The notes: generated by a model not told the origin, from the letters alone. A stretch of DNA of 64,000 nucleotides from a candidate division TA06 bacterium B3_TA06 (GCA_005223075.1 NJBO01000002.1:199588-263587), one strand, 5' to 3'. Shown: positions 32,788-41,541, counted from the first letter of the stretch. Program-made: numbers and translations.

Positions 32788-33504
32788 TCAGCCCTTGGGC
32801 CTGTAAACCACGCTAACGCCCAGGGTGGTTGTGTGGAAACGGGTTGGCTCGCTGTAAAGATTGGAATAACTCGCGGCTTTGTAGGGGATTATTTCGGGCC
32901 TTATGCGCCAGTCTCCGGCCCCGACATCAAGCGTCAAACCCAGACCTCCATATAGATTTAAAAATTGCATCTCCTGCGCGCCTTCCCATTGTATCTGTCG
33001 GATGTAGTAGGAAATAATCCCTTTACACGAGACAACTGCTCGCAGCCACGGGGCGATCTTGTATCCCAAAGCTAAGGTAGGATAACCGTCCAGTATATAA
33101 AAGCAGGTTAGCGAGCTATCCGGCGGTAGGGGCTTAGTGTAGTGCAGATAACCGAAGCCCAATGAGCCGGTGAGCTCGACACGTCCGGCTTCAAAACCGC
33201 CGCACGCATCCAACACCATCGCATGGGGTGAAGAGTATTTGATACCGAGTTCCATATGGGGTAGAACTCCTATGCGAAACAGGAGATCAAATGTGCGTAC
33301 GTCGTAGCCTCCGGCGTTTGGGCACCACATAAAGAAGTTTGAGGTTCCGAAGCCGATCTCGCCCTTGCCTGGTGCGAGCAGTTCTGTTGAGGAGTAGTTG
33401 GTGTAGGTAGGGACAGTGTACCACCCGAAGTCAATGAGCCTTGGCTCGGCCCCAAGAGACAGGGTGAAAGAAATCATGAGCAAGACAAAAGACGTTCGGT
33501 TCAC
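32788..33504 (-). CDS. Outer-membrane beta-barrel-like protein
   Basis: The 238-residue precursor starts at GTG 33504 and has a signal peptide (NRTSFVLLMISFTLSLGAEP). The rest is made of short amphipathic strands with aromatic ends (GEIGFGTSNFFMW, RVELTGSLGFGYLHY, TTLGVSVVYRP). I chose 33504 because the promoter -10 box (TAAACT, 33510-33515) overlaps any upstream start, leaving GTG 5 nt after it. Its function is unknown. Confidence 0.6.
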   Translation of the reverse strand: MNRTSFVLLMISFTLSLGAEPRLIDFGWYTVPTYTNYSSTELLAPGKGEIGFGTSNFFMWCPNAGGYDVRTFDLLFRIGVLPHMELGIKYSSPHAMVLDACGGFEAGRVELTGSLGFGYLHYTKPLPPDSSLTCFYILDGYPTLALGYKIAPWLRAVVSCKGIISYYIRQIQWEGAQEMQFLNLYGGLGLTLDVGAGDWRIRPEIIPYKAASYSNLYSEPTRFHTTTLGVSVVYRPKG

Positions 33505-33509
33505 AAGCG

Positions 33510-33538
33510 AGTTTATCACAAATATAGGGGGAAGTCAA
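33510..33538 (-). promoter_or_regulatory. Promoter of the 32788-33504 gene, leaderless
   Basis: TTGACT (33533-33538), 17-bp spacer, TAAACT (33510-33515); GTG follows after 5 nt. Confidence 0.75.
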
Positions 33539-33592
33539 GACGTCGAAAAGTTGACGTTGCGATCGGGGGGCACCCTCTTCAGGTGTTTTTAA

Positions 33593-33855
33593 TATGTAGC
33601 ACAGGGTGGAGAGCCTGTGCTACATACCTTCAATATCTCCCCCTTGACGGGGCAGTGTGCCCCTTGGGATACGCAGTATCCCATAGGGTAGAGGATAAAG
33701 GTGGAAGTGATTCACCCTCCCCTTAATCCCCTCCCGTCGAGGGAGGGGTAACTCGGGGTGCACCTCCAGAATCTCCCCCTTGATGGGGGAGGTTTACCTA
33801 TATTCCCCCTCCCTGGTGGAGGGGGACGACGCTTGCGTCGGGGGGAGGGGAATTA
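33593..33855. repeat. Repeat-rich stretch: family D copy 2 and purine-rich palindromes
   Basis: Family D copy 2 occupies 33593-33690. CCCTCCCGTCGAGGGAGGGG and CCCCCTCCCTGGTGGAGGGGG palindromes follow to about 33853. No gene is supported. Confidence 0.6.
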
Positions 33856-35004
33856 TTATTCCGGCTTGATGATTATTGTCTGGACGGTATCAACGCGCGA
33901 CTGGTATATTGTATCTACACGTGAAGCGTCAGGCGGTGGTCTGAGTGATTCCGGCGTGATAAACAATAGCGCGATTGTTATCGCAAACCACACAGCAAAA
34001 GCTCCGATAGCCACCCAGAAGCCTCTCTTTAAGTTCTCCCTTCGATCGTCCCTCCCAAAGATCATGGACAAAAGGATGATGATACCTGTAGTCACAATCG
34101 CCAGCCCGGCCAGGGCTACGGGTATGCTTGCCCCGCCCATCCGCACCGCCGTTGGAACGATGGTCACAATAAACGCAATTATCGCCGCGAAGATTCCGAT
34201 GATTTGTACGAAATTGCGCGTCATGCGTTGCTCGTTGTCTTTGGCAATTTCGACTTTTTTGTCAAGCTCTTCAGTTTCTTTTTTTACTTTCTCAAAACGG
34301 CTTTCAAGTGGTTTAATTACTTCTTTCTCGAGTTGCGCTTGCGCTAACTTGTTTTGGGCTTGCGCTTTATAATTTAAGCCTTTTGAAGTCAGATCCCAGT
34401 TTAACGCACCCAATTTTTCAAGAACACTCCCGATCAGATATAATTTTCCGACATCTTTCTCACCCCAACCTAAACCATCAAGCCACATAAAACATTGTTT
34501 ATATCTATCATCGGCTTCATAAGTGGCCCTGATTTGCTCCGAGCCTATACCATTAAGTATTTTAAGTAGCAATAAATCGGCGGCTTCAGGTTCGTCTGCT
34601 TTTTCCTTAGACAAATACCAAGCATTAAATAGGATTAGTAATTTTTTATGGGTTGTATCTGCATAATCAAAGTAATGAGAGAGTGAACGTGTGCAAATTT
34701 CCACGAGCCTTGAACAAGTTACTCTCTCAAGTGAGCGAAACGAAACGGTTTTCATTTTTACATTGTGGATATCTTGTTCCTTCAAATAATCGTCACAGGC
34801 TTTTGCTTTTGCGTCTTCGCAATTCAGGTTTTCAAAAGTTATTCTTTCGAATAGATTTTTTAGGGTTTCAAGTATTGCTTTCTCGTTTTTACTTTCATGC
34901 AAAATCTCTGCGGATTGATCCAACGCAGAAACTAACCAAGGTTGGAGACGATCAGGTATTACAAACAAATCTTCTTCAACCTTTTTGCTCTTACCGGTCT
35001 TCAT
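33856..35004 (-). CDS. Membrane protein with large soluble N-terminal part
   Basis: The 382-residue protein has a helical, Lys/Glu-rich N-terminal region (about 1-230), a coiled coil (EKEVIKPLESRFEKVKKETE, ELDKKVEIAKDNE) and three membrane helices (FVQIIGIFAAIIAFIVTIV, VALAGLAIVTTGIIILLSMI, GFWVAIGAFAVWFAITIALL). I recognise no family. Two ATGs (35007, 35004) follow AGGAGG; the second has better spacing. It is AT-rich and lies among repeats, so it is probably accessory; an abortive-infection-type role is possible but unsupported. Confidence 0.55.
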   Translation of the reverse strand: MKTGKSKKVEEDLFVIPDRLQPWLVSALDQSAEILHESKNEKAILETLKNLFERITFENLNCEDAKAKACDDYLKEQDIHNVKMKTVSFRSLERVTCSRLVEICTRSLSHYFDYADTTHKKLLILFNAWYLSKEKADEPEAADLLLLKILNGIGSEQIRATYEADDRYKQCFMWLDGLGWGEKDVGKLYLIGSVLEKLGALNWDLTSKGLNYKAQAQNKLAQAQLEKEVIKPLESRFEKVKKETEELDKKVEIAKDNEQRMTRNFVQIIGIFAAIIAFIVTIVPTAVRMGGASIPVALAGLAIVTTGIIILLSMIFGRDDRRENLKRGFWVAIGAFAVWFAITIALLFITPESLRPPPDASRVDTIYQSRVDTVQTIIIKPE

Positions 35005-35021
35005 CATTCCTCCTACGGCAC

Positions 35022-35050
35022 ATATTACGCCGGGGGTGCGGGAAAGTCAA
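35022..35050 (-). promoter_or_regulatory. Promoter of the 33856-35004 gene
   Basis: TTGACT (35045-35050), 17-bp spacer, TAATAT (35022-35027), then TAGGAGGAATGATGA. A second set of the same signals (TTGACT 35154-35159, AAGGAGGAATGATGA near 35112) lies upstream with no gene behind it. Confidence 0.7.
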
Positions 35051-35296
35051 TAGATGGAGGACACCCTCTCCAGGGTGTCCGGACAGGCTGGAGAGCCTGT
35101 CCTACACGCTCATCATTCCTCCTTGCGGACATGTTATATGTTAGAACAAAAAAAGTCAAGGGCTTATCCCCTCCCCCTTCATCCCCCTCCACCAGGGAGG
35201 GGGACATTACGAACAACGTGATAACAACATATTACCTCCCCCTCGACGGGGCAGTGTGCCCCTTGGGATACTGCGTATCCCATAGGGTAGAGGATA
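35051..35296. repeat. Family D fragments and palindromes
   Basis: It contains GGACACCCTCTCCAGGGTGTCC, GGACAGGCTGGAGAGCCTGTCC, CCCCTCCACCAGGGAGGGGG-type sequence and GGGGCAGTGTGCCCC. The second hairpin pairs GGACAGGCT/AGCCTGTCC where copy 1 has GCACAGGCT/AGCCTGTGC. Positions 35008-35361 have no gene. Confidence 0.6.
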
Positions 35297-35361
35297 AAGG
35301 TGGGGGTGAAATATCCACCCCACAAAATCGCTCCGCGCTTTCGCTGGGACCCCGGAAAACC

Positions 35362-37320
35362 TTACTTTCCAGCAAGCACCAGTCGGTTTCTTCCGCCGGT
35401 TTTGGCCGCATACAGAGCTGAGTCGGCGGCGCGGATTAAATCCTCGCGCGTGCGTGCGTCTTTGGAGTAGATGGCTCCACCTACGCTTGCCGTAACCTGG
35501 ATGGTTCCCTCAGGGATGCGAACCATGGCACGGCGGATAGCGGCCAGTATCTCCTCTCCCCTGCCGATCATCTGCCGGGAGGGGATGTTGGGAATAATGA
35601 GCGCGAACTCCTCGCCCCCATAACGGGCAGCAATGCCTTTATCCTTGATAACCTCGGCTATTTTGGCAAGCACCATATCACCCACCGGATGACCGTAGGT
35701 ATCGTTGATGCGCTTGAAGTGGTCTATGTCTATTATGAACACCGCCACCGTGCCTGATTTCTTGAGACACTCGATAAGTTCTTCTTGGAACGCACGGTGA
35801 TTGAGAAGTCCGGTGAGACCGTCCAGGCGAGCAAGGCGAGCAAGCTCCTCGTGGTAGCGCACGCGCAGGAACGCGGCGGAAAGCAATGCGGCGGTAAACC
35901 CCAGTATCTTACCCTCACGTCCGCTGTAGGCGTCAGCCTCTTGTTTCTCCAGCCAGAGCACCCCGTGGGTCTTTTCGTCCTCTTCAAAACCGATGCCCAG
36001 GAAGGTTTTGTTAACGGCAGGCTTCTCACCAGGCCCAAGCCGGTAGAGGCCGGGCTTTGTCATGTCGCGCTGCTTTAAGAAACCTTTGTGCTTGGCGGTC
36101 ATGGCCACCAGGCTGCGTTCCGGATCGAACCGAAACCCTTTATCAAATCCGTTCGTTCCTTCGTATCGCAGAACCTTTGCACCCTCCTTCTCACGCAGGC
36201 GTGCAAAACCTATGGCGTCCGGCGCAAAAAGGTCACGCACCAGTTCAAAGCTTCGGTCTATGAGTCCTTCCTCAGATAGACCGGTTAAGAGGTTACCTGC
36301 AAGTTCGTAGAGGCCGGAGAATCTAAGTGCCTCGCGGTGGCGCTCCTCGTAGGCGCGAGCAATCTGGATATCCCTTGCCAGAAGCGAACCCAGCCGAACA
36401 AGAAACGTCTGATCATACTCCGTAAACATTCGCCTAGCGTCGGCCACAAGGATGCCGTAGTTTGTCTCCCCGCTTTTGATGGGTACGGTGAGAAGCGAGT
36501 TAACCTCAACCTTGCCAGTGTAGTAGCCGAGCCTGTCCATATCAGCACCCAGATCGCTAAGCAACGAGGGCTTTTGCTCACGCGCAAGGTAGCCGATCAA
36601 TCCCTCACCTAGCTCAAAGGAGACGTCATCCTTGATGCGATCGCTGTGCGAGCGTGCCGCGACAAGGTGCAACCGATTCCCACTGATCAGGAAAAGGGCC
36701 GCGGTGTGAACGTTCAGGGTCTCGAACCCCAGATTGACGAATCCCTTGTAGAGGATGTCGGCGTCAACGGAGTAGGTCTTCTCTTTGAGTGCTGCAAGAC
36801 GCTGGGAGCGAGGGCTTACCAAAGGATCAAGCCAATGGTACTTGGCGCGCTCCCGATCAAGGCTCAGCTCAAGAGCCTGTCTGTGTCTCTCTTCACGACG
36901 CAGGAAGAGATAGGCTAAAGCGGCAAAGCCGACAAAAGCAGCCAGAGGGCCGAAGGGGAACGATGTATCCTCGAGGTGGAAGAGCGCTGAGCCCGCCTCG
37001 AGTGTAACTATTGCTCCAACCGCAAAGAAGTAACGCCAGGAGCTGGTGCGAAGGCCTTCTACGAAAAGCAAAAGGAAGTAGAAGAAAAAGAGCTGGGAGC
37101 CGCTACCTCCGGTAAGCTGAACAGCCGCGTTTGTTGCGGCGAGAGAGGCAATAAAGAGCCATAGGTTACGGGATAGGAGAAGCACGAGTGCAGCAGCTAC
37201 AGGTAATGCTATAAGATAGAGGGGGTTTACTTGTAGCAGGAGTTGACCCGTAAAGCTGAAGTAGGCGTATGCAAGGAACGGCAGAAATGTAAGCAGTTTA
37301 AGGATATTGCGTCCGCCCAT
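35362..37320 (-). CDS. Membrane-bound GAF-GGDEF diguanylate cyclase
   Basis: The 652-residue protein has about six N-terminal membrane helices (to residue 140), two GAF-like sensor regions (about 190-320 and 340-470) and a C-terminal GGDEF domain. The catalytic signature is RYGGEEFALIIP, with IDIDHFKRINDTYGH upstream, so synthesis of cyclic di-GMP from GTP is likely. The inhibitory I-site (RxxD before GGEEF) is absent: the sequence there is KDKGIAA. The GAF part suggests control by a small ligand. No c-di-GMP effector is visible nearby. Confidence 0.9.
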   Translation of the reverse strand: MGGRNILKLLTFLPFLAYAYFSFTGQLLLQVNPLYLIALPVAAALVLLLSRNLWLFIASLAATNAAVQLTGGSGSQLFFFYFLLLFVEGLRTSSWRYFFAVGAIVTLEAGSALFHLEDTSFPFGPLAAFVGFAALAYLFLRREERHRQALELSLDRERAKYHWLDPLVSPRSQRLAALKEKTYSVDADILYKGFVNLGFETLNVHTAALFLISGNRLHLVAARSHSDRIKDDVSFELGEGLIGYLAREQKPSLLSDLGADMDRLGYYTGKVEVNSLLTVPIKSGETNYGILVADARRMFTEYDQTFLVRLGSLLARDIQIARAYEERHREALRFSGLYELAGNLLTGLSEEGLIDRSFELVRDLFAPDAIGFARLREKEGAKVLRYEGTNGFDKGFRFDPERSLVAMTAKHKGFLKQRDMTKPGLYRLGPGEKPAVNKTFLGIGFEEDEKTHGVLWLEKQEADAYSGREGKILGFTAALLSAAFLRVRYHEELARLARLDGLTGLLNHRAFQEELIECLKKSGTVAVFIIDIDHFKRINDTYGHPVGDMVLAKIAEVIKDKGIAARYGGEEFALIIPNIPSRQMIGRGEEILAAIRRAMVRIPEGTIQVTASVGGAIYSKDARTREDLIRAADSALYAAKTGGRNRLVLAGK

Positions 37321-37417
37321 CGCCCTAGCACTCCTCAGACACTCTTGATAACATTTTTAGCGTGTGCAGATGTCTGAAGGTGTGATAGATAGTCGAAGCC
37401 CACGCGTTGCAAGCCTC

Positions 37418-38911
37418 CTACCAGTGTGCGAAGTGGCGCACTCCGGTAAAGACCATAACCAGGTTCTCGGCGTCTGCTGCTGCGATAACCTCCTGGTCGC
37501 GCATGGCCCCGCCCGGCTGGATGACCGCGGTGACGCCGGAGCCTTTGAGTTCCTGGATGGAGTCAGCAAAGGGAAAGAGCCCGTCCGAGGCGCAGACCCG
37601 GACACCTTCATACTTCTGCTCTGCGGCCAGTCGCAGGGCTCGGCGCGCAGAATCCACCCGGTTGGGCAGACCGCCACCTATACCAAGACTCACATCCTTG
37701 CCCGTGATCACCACCGAGTTGGACCGGGTGTGCTTTGTCACCTTCCAGGCGAAGAGGAGTGCGGCCTTCTCCTCATCTGTGGGTGTACGTTTCGTGACCA
37801 CCTTCCACTGCTCTGAGGTTTCAATCCGGGTATCACGATCCTGAACAAGAACCCCGCCGAGGGTGGAGCGGATTGTTACCTCAGGCATCTTACCGGAGTA
37901 TTGAACGAGACGAAGTTTGCGCTTCTTGGCAAAGAGCGGCATAAGTTCTTCGGGGACGTGGGAAGCGGCCATCACCTCGACGAACTTGCCCGAAAGGAAC
38001 TTTACGACCCCCTCAGTCAAAGGTCGGTTAAGGGCGATTACCCCGCCCCAGGCCGAAAGCGAATCGGCGTTGTAGGCTCTGGCGAACGTCTCGGCATAAT
38101 CCTCTCCCTGGCGTTGCTCAGCCACCCCGCATGGGTTGGCGTGCTTGGTTATCACTGCCGCCGGACGCTCGAACTCCTGAACGGTAAGGATCGCCGCTTC
38201 AAGATCCATAAGGTTGTTGTAGGAGATGGGATGCCCAAGAAGTTCTTTGAACTTGAGATCTGCAAGGGGGTAGCGGTAGTAGATACCTTTCTGATGAGGG
38301 TTCTCTCCGTATTTGAGCTCCATCGGATCATTGGCATATAGCCCTACCGCCCAGTGGGTAGAGGCGATCCCTACGGATGAGGATTCGGAAAGATAGGATG
38401 TCACTGCGGCATCGTAGATAGCGGTGCGCTGGAAAGCTGCCCGTGCAAAGCGAGCGCGCAGTTCAGCTGAGGTCTCAGTATTGGTCTTTATCTCTGAAAT
38501 CAACTCATCGTACTGGTCAGGTGAGGAGACGACGGTGACGTAGGCAAAGTTCTTGGCAGCGCCGCGAAGCAGGGTTACCCCGCCGATGTCTATAAACTCA
38601 ATCATCTCCTCGAGGCTTAAGCTCTCCTTCATCTTCTGCTCGAATGGATAGAGGTTGACCACCACGATCTGGATACCCGCGGGCCTGCCGAGGATATCGG
38701 TGTAAAGTTTTGTGTGCAGGGTCTTGACGCGGCCGTCCTGGGTCTGGGTAAAGCCTGTGTAATCCGAGATCTCTATCACCCCGATCCCGGCACGCTCAAG
38801 GAAGGCGGCCGTGCCTGAGGTGGAAAGTATCTCGTAGCCGGAATCAACCAGCACCCGTGCCAGCTTATCAATACCGGTCTTGTCCGACACTGATATCAAG
38901 GCTTTCTTCAT
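37418..38911 (-). CDS. purH: Bifunctional AICAR transformylase / IMP cyclohydrolase
   Basis: The 497-residue enzyme carries out the last two steps of IMP synthesis. The N-terminal MGS-like domain (KKALISVSDKTGIDKLARVL, LSTSGTAAFLERAGI) is the cyclohydrolase. The larger part (LKYGENPHQKGIYY, ITKHANPCGVA, GVRHFAHW at the end) is the formyltransferase. It is somewhat shorter than E. coli PurH because the loop after KTLHTKLY is reduced. ATG 38911 follows GGAG and lies one base after the apgM stop. Confidence 0.95.
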   Translation of the reverse strand: MKKALISVSDKTGIDKLARVLVDSGYEILSTSGTAAFLERAGIGVIEISDYTGFTQTQDGRVKTLHTKLYTDILGRPAGIQIVVVNLYPFEQKMKESLSLEEMIEFIDIGGVTLLRGAAKNFAYVTVVSSPDQYDELISEIKTNTETSAELRARFARAAFQRTAIYDAAVTSYLSESSSVGIASTHWAVGLYANDPMELKYGENPHQKGIYYRYPLADLKFKELLGHPISYNNLMDLEAAILTVQEFERPAAVITKHANPCGVAEQRQGEDYAETFARAYNADSLSAWGGVIALNRPLTEGVVKFLSGKFVEVMAASHVPEELMPLFAKKRKLRLVQYSGKMPEVTIRSTLGGVLVQDRDTRIETSEQWKVVTKRTPTDEEKAALLFAWKVTKHTRSNSVVITGKDVSLGIGGGLPNRVDSARRALRLAAEQKYEGVRVCASDGLFPFADSIQELKGSGVTAVIQPGGAMRDQEVIAAADAENLVMVFTGVRHFAHW

Positions 38912-38912
38912 G

Positions 38913-40109
38913 TTAAGCTCCAAACTTTTTCAAACGCCTGGCATGGGCCAAGAGAATGGGCATCACGTCCAGGCTGTTAAAGTGTCCTAGAACCCCACGC
39001 GCACAGCACCGTTCAGAAAATCCCGACTCTCCTTCTGTGCGGGCAGTCTGGGGGGCATAAAGCAGGAAAGGGTTGGGGTGCCAGGAGTGACTCTCAAGCA
39101 TCGCCGGGGTGGAGTGGTCAGAGGTGATGGCAACCACGTCGAAGTTCAGCTTCAAGAGCCTCGGCAAGAGCCCATCGAAACGCTCTATAAGCTGGACCTT
39201 CTTTTCGAAGTTGCCGTCTTCACCGGCGGCGTCTATCTCCTTGAAGTGCACGAAGAAGTAGTCGAACCCCTTCCGATTCTTGCTGAGTGTGGAGAGTTCC
39301 TCCTCCCATGTTGATCCTGTCTCAAGGACTTGCATGCCGACAAGCCGGGCAAGCCCCCGATACATGGGATAGGTCGCAATTGCCCCGGCCGCAAGACCGA
39401 ACCGCTCAGGGAAGGGTATAAGATCAGGAAGCGACGCAAAGCCACGCAAAAGTAGGCTGTTAGCGCGTTCCTCGGTCTGCAGCATCTCCTGAGCCTGGAT
39501 AATGAAACGGTTGACTATCCGTGCGGTTTTACCCGCGTCACTGGCCAGTGGTTTTATAACCGCCGGAGGGCTGCCTTCCTTTTGAGGATCGGACTCTGAG
39601 AGCTCGTGGCTTAGGCCTTCGCCGTCGAGGACAAGCACAAACCGGTGTCCCTTGCCCGGCCGGATATGGATCTTTACGTCCTCTATCTCGCTGATCTCAG
39701 CACTCAACCGCTTGCAGATGCGTTTATTCTCCTGGGTGGAGATGCGCCCTGCCCTGCGGTCAATGATAACCCCGTCCTTTATGGCGGCAAAGTTGCCGCG
39801 AGCTGCCACGTCGCCGCGCTTTAAGGGGTAGTCTATCCCCAGCGCCTCAAGCACCCCGCGACCGATCTCGTACTCCAACGGATCGTAGCCGAAAAGCGCC
39901 AGGTGCGCCGGACCTGAACCCGGTGTGATACCGGCATCAACCGGGGTGGTGAGACCCAGTGAGCTTTTGGCAGCCAAGGCGTCGAGATTCGGCGTCTTAG
40001 CGATCTCAAGCTCGGTCTTGCCGTTACGCTGTAGTCCTCCAAGCCCGTCCGCAACCAAAAGAAGGATCTTTGTTTCTCCAGGAACAACTAAATCACTCAA
40101 GAATTCCAT
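38913..40109 (-). CDS. apgM: Cofactor-independent phosphoglycerate mutase, archaeal type
   Basis: The 398-residue protein interconverts 2- and 3-phosphoglycerate. It belongs to the alkaline-phosphatase superfamily: metal-binding VADGLGG at the N-terminus, TPGSGPAHLALFGYDP with the catalytic Ser, KEIDAAGEDGNFEKKV, and AITSDHSTPAMLESHSWHP. The GxGPAHLALFGYDP form marks the ApgM branch. ATG 40109 has GGAGGCCCG upstream; earlier codons lie in the promoter. Confidence 0.94.
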   Translation of the reverse strand: MEFLSDLVVPGETKILLLVADGLGGLQRNGKTELEIAKTPNLDALAAKSSLGLTTPVDAGITPGSGPAHLALFGYDPLEYEIGRGVLEALGIDYPLKRGDVAARGNFAAIKDGVIIDRRAGRISTQENKRICKRLSAEISEIEDVKIHIRPGKGHRFVLVLDGEGLSHELSESDPQKEGSPPAVIKPLASDAGKTARIVNRFIIQAQEMLQTEERANSLLLRGFASLPDLIPFPERFGLAAGAIATYPMYRGLARLVGMQVLETGSTWEEELSTLSKNRKGFDYFFVHFKEIDAAGEDGNFEKKVQLIERFDGLLPRLLKLNFDVVAITSDHSTPAMLESHSWHPNPFLLYAPQTARTEGESGFSERCCARGVLGHFNSLDVMPILLAHARRLKKFGA

Positions 40110-40131
40110 CGGGCCTCCATTTGGAAGCCAT

Positions 40132-40159
40132 ATTATAAAGGAAATCGGACGAACGTCAA
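40132..40159 (-). promoter_or_regulatory. Promoter of apgM-purH
   Basis: TTGACG (40154-40159), 16-bp spacer, TATAAT (40132-40137). Confidence 0.85.
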
Positions 40160-40171
40160 CGCCTCGAGCAC

Positions 40172-40200
40172 TTGACTTTCTCATCTCTTCCTAATAGGCT
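40172..40200 (+). promoter_or_regulatory. Possible promoter of the 40206 stump, leaderless
   Basis: TTGACT (40172-40177), 17-bp spacer, TAGGCT (40195-40200); ATG 40206 follows after 5 nt. The -10 box is weak, but the spacing fits the leaderless pattern. Confidence 0.45.
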
Positions 40201-40205
40201 CGGTT

Positions 40206-40361
40206 ATGAAACCAACCTTCTTTATCTCCTCACTGCTCTTTGTGACCGCCTCGCTTTGGGCACAGCCGCACTTTACGCGGCCAAAACCGGCGGAAGAAAC
40301 AGGTTGGTGCTCGCTAGTAAGTAAGAATTATTCCAATACCTATTGTCTGGACAGCATGTAG
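40206..40361 (+). pseudogene. Stump of a secreted-protein gene
   Basis: The 51-codon frame begins MKPTFFISSLLFVTASLWAQ, a complete signal peptide, followed by about 15 residues (PHFTRPKPAEETGW) and then low-quality sequence to TAG. It looks like the start of an exported protein whose body has been lost beside a family D repeat (40425-40500). Confidence 0.45.
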
Positions 40362-40424
40362 TGCGAACCTTTAGGTTCGCTTGATGTTGAACTGAGTGGG
40401 GCTTTGGTCAAAAGGAGGTATGTA

Positions 40425-40500
40425 GCACAGGCTCTCCAGCCTGTGCCGATATTATTGAACGGACTAGAGCACCCGACAGGGGCACGCTGTCCACCAGGGA
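40425..40500. repeat. Family D repeat, inverted part
   Basis: The minus strand repeats the CTGTCGGGTGCTCTAGTCCG, GGCACAGGCTGGAGAGCCTG and GCTACATA order seen at 32640-32705. Positions 40501-40637 contain only intergenic repeat-type sequence. Confidence 0.7.
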
Positions 40501-40637
40501 AGGGGATTAAGGGGAAGGTGAAGTTTTGTCTATGAGATTGCTTCGCTCCCTTCGGTCGCTCGCAATGACGGAGTGTTCTTCAATCCGTCCTTCGGGGCCC
40601 CCGCGGAGTCACGCAGTGAATCCGTGGGGTGAAACTA

Positions 40638-40665
40638 TTGACATAATCCCGCTTCAAGGTATAGT
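40638..40665 (+). promoter_or_regulatory. Promoter of the 62-residue gene, leaderless
   Basis: TTGACA (40638-40643), 16-bp spacer, TATAGT (40660-40665); ATG 40672 follows after 6 nt. Confidence 0.8.
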
Positions 40666-40671
40666 TTTGGG

Positions 40672-40860
40672 ATGGGTTTCATCGATTGGTTATACGACTG
40701 GGCTCGGCTAATCGGAGCGGTTGGTGGCCTTATTGGAGGGATTGGTGCGCTGATAGCTGTCTTTTTCCTTTGGCGTAATTTGGTTCAGATGAAAAAACAA
40801 CTCAGGGAGATGCGGGAGCAGAAAGTATCTCGTAGGGGCGGACTTTTAAGTCCGCCCTAA
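40672..40860 (+). CDS. Small membrane protein, end formed by a palindromic repeat
   Basis: The 62-residue protein has one long hydrophobic helix (LIGAVGGLIGGIGALIAVFF) and a short charged helix (RNLVQMKKQLREMREQK). Its last eight or so codons (SRRGGLLSPP) are supplied by the family B palindrome at 40831-40859, so the original gene was probably longer and has been cut by the repeat. It has a good leaderless promoter. Confidence 0.5.
   Translation: MGFIDWLYDWARLIGAVGGLIGGIGALIAVFFLWRNLVQMKKQLREMREQKVSRRGGLLSPP
40831..40859. repeat. Family B palindrome next to the transposase
   Basis: CGTAGGGGCGGACTT-TTAAGTCCGCCCTA. Its stem differs from 28134-28160 by one exchanged base pair (C-G against G-C). 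It ends 9 bp before the REP-associated transposase remnant. Confidence 0.8.
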
Positions 40861-40867
40861 AGAAAGA

Positions 40868-41334
40868 ATGACCAATAGATTGCCGAATAGAAAACTTTCA
40901 ACCCTCTGAAATTCTTCAGCTACAAAGGTCCCTATGCTTACTCGGTTACTATTTGTACCTGTGAAAAATCGCCGATTTTCAAAATACCGAAGGCTGTTAA
41001 AACAATTTTAGATTTACTTAAGGAAATATCAACCAGATACGGTTTTCGACTGGTTGCTTATTGCTTTATGCCGGATCACCTTCATTTGCTTGTGGCTGGA
41101 GATAAAGACAGTAATCTGCTTAAGTTTATTCAAACCTTTAAACAGGTTTCATCGTGTCGATTTCGGAAAAACTTTGGCGAAAGACTCTGGCAGCGGGGGT
41201 ACTACGAGCATGTGCTCCGGGCTGAAGAGAATCCGGAGAAGGTGGCGCGATACATCTGGGGCAACCCGGTGAGGAAGGGTTTGGTTGAGCATGAGGAGGA
41301 GTATCCATTTTCCGGGCCGGAAGTTATATTATGA
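40868..41334 (+). pseudogene. REP-associated tyrosine transposase (RAYT/IS200-like), frameshifted
   Basis: From ATG 40868 the frame reads MTNRLPNRKLSTL and stops; one base out, KFFSYKGPYAYSVTICTCEK continues without interruption to 41334. Together they form a full RAYT of about 155 residues: the catalytic HxH in MPDHLHLLV, RLWQRGYYEHVLR with the probable catalytic Tyr, and the typical end YIWGNPVRKGLV. A single indel near 40903-40908 breaks it. It is flanked by a family B palindrome upstream and a family A palindrome downstream. Confidence 0.85.
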
Positions 41335-41361
41335 AGGGCGCACCTGAAGCTAAGCCCTTAA

Positions 41362-41394
41362 TGCTCCTTTTCTCCTTCGGAGAAAAGATCGCAG
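41362..41394. repeat. Family A palindrome, copy 6
   Basis: TGCTCCTTTTCTCC-TTC-GGAGAAAAGATCGCAG. It lies 28 bp after the transposase remnant. The rest of 41395-41541 is repeat-type sequence. Confidence 0.8.
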
Positions 41395-41541
41395 GGAATA
41401 GATTGCTTCGCTCCCTATGGTCGCTCGCAATGACGTTTTTCTCGGGGTCCCCGCGACATGAAATGACGACGCTTGCGGAGTAAATTGCGAAGCAAGTTCG
41501 TGGGGTGCTAATTCCCCTTCCCTGGTGGAAGGGGACTTTGG

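Noticed and set aside
34942-35421. A 159-codon + strand frame across 35 kb
   Set aside because: It is composed of family D and purine-rich palindromes (PPPSSPSTREGD-type translation) and is not conserved coding sequence.
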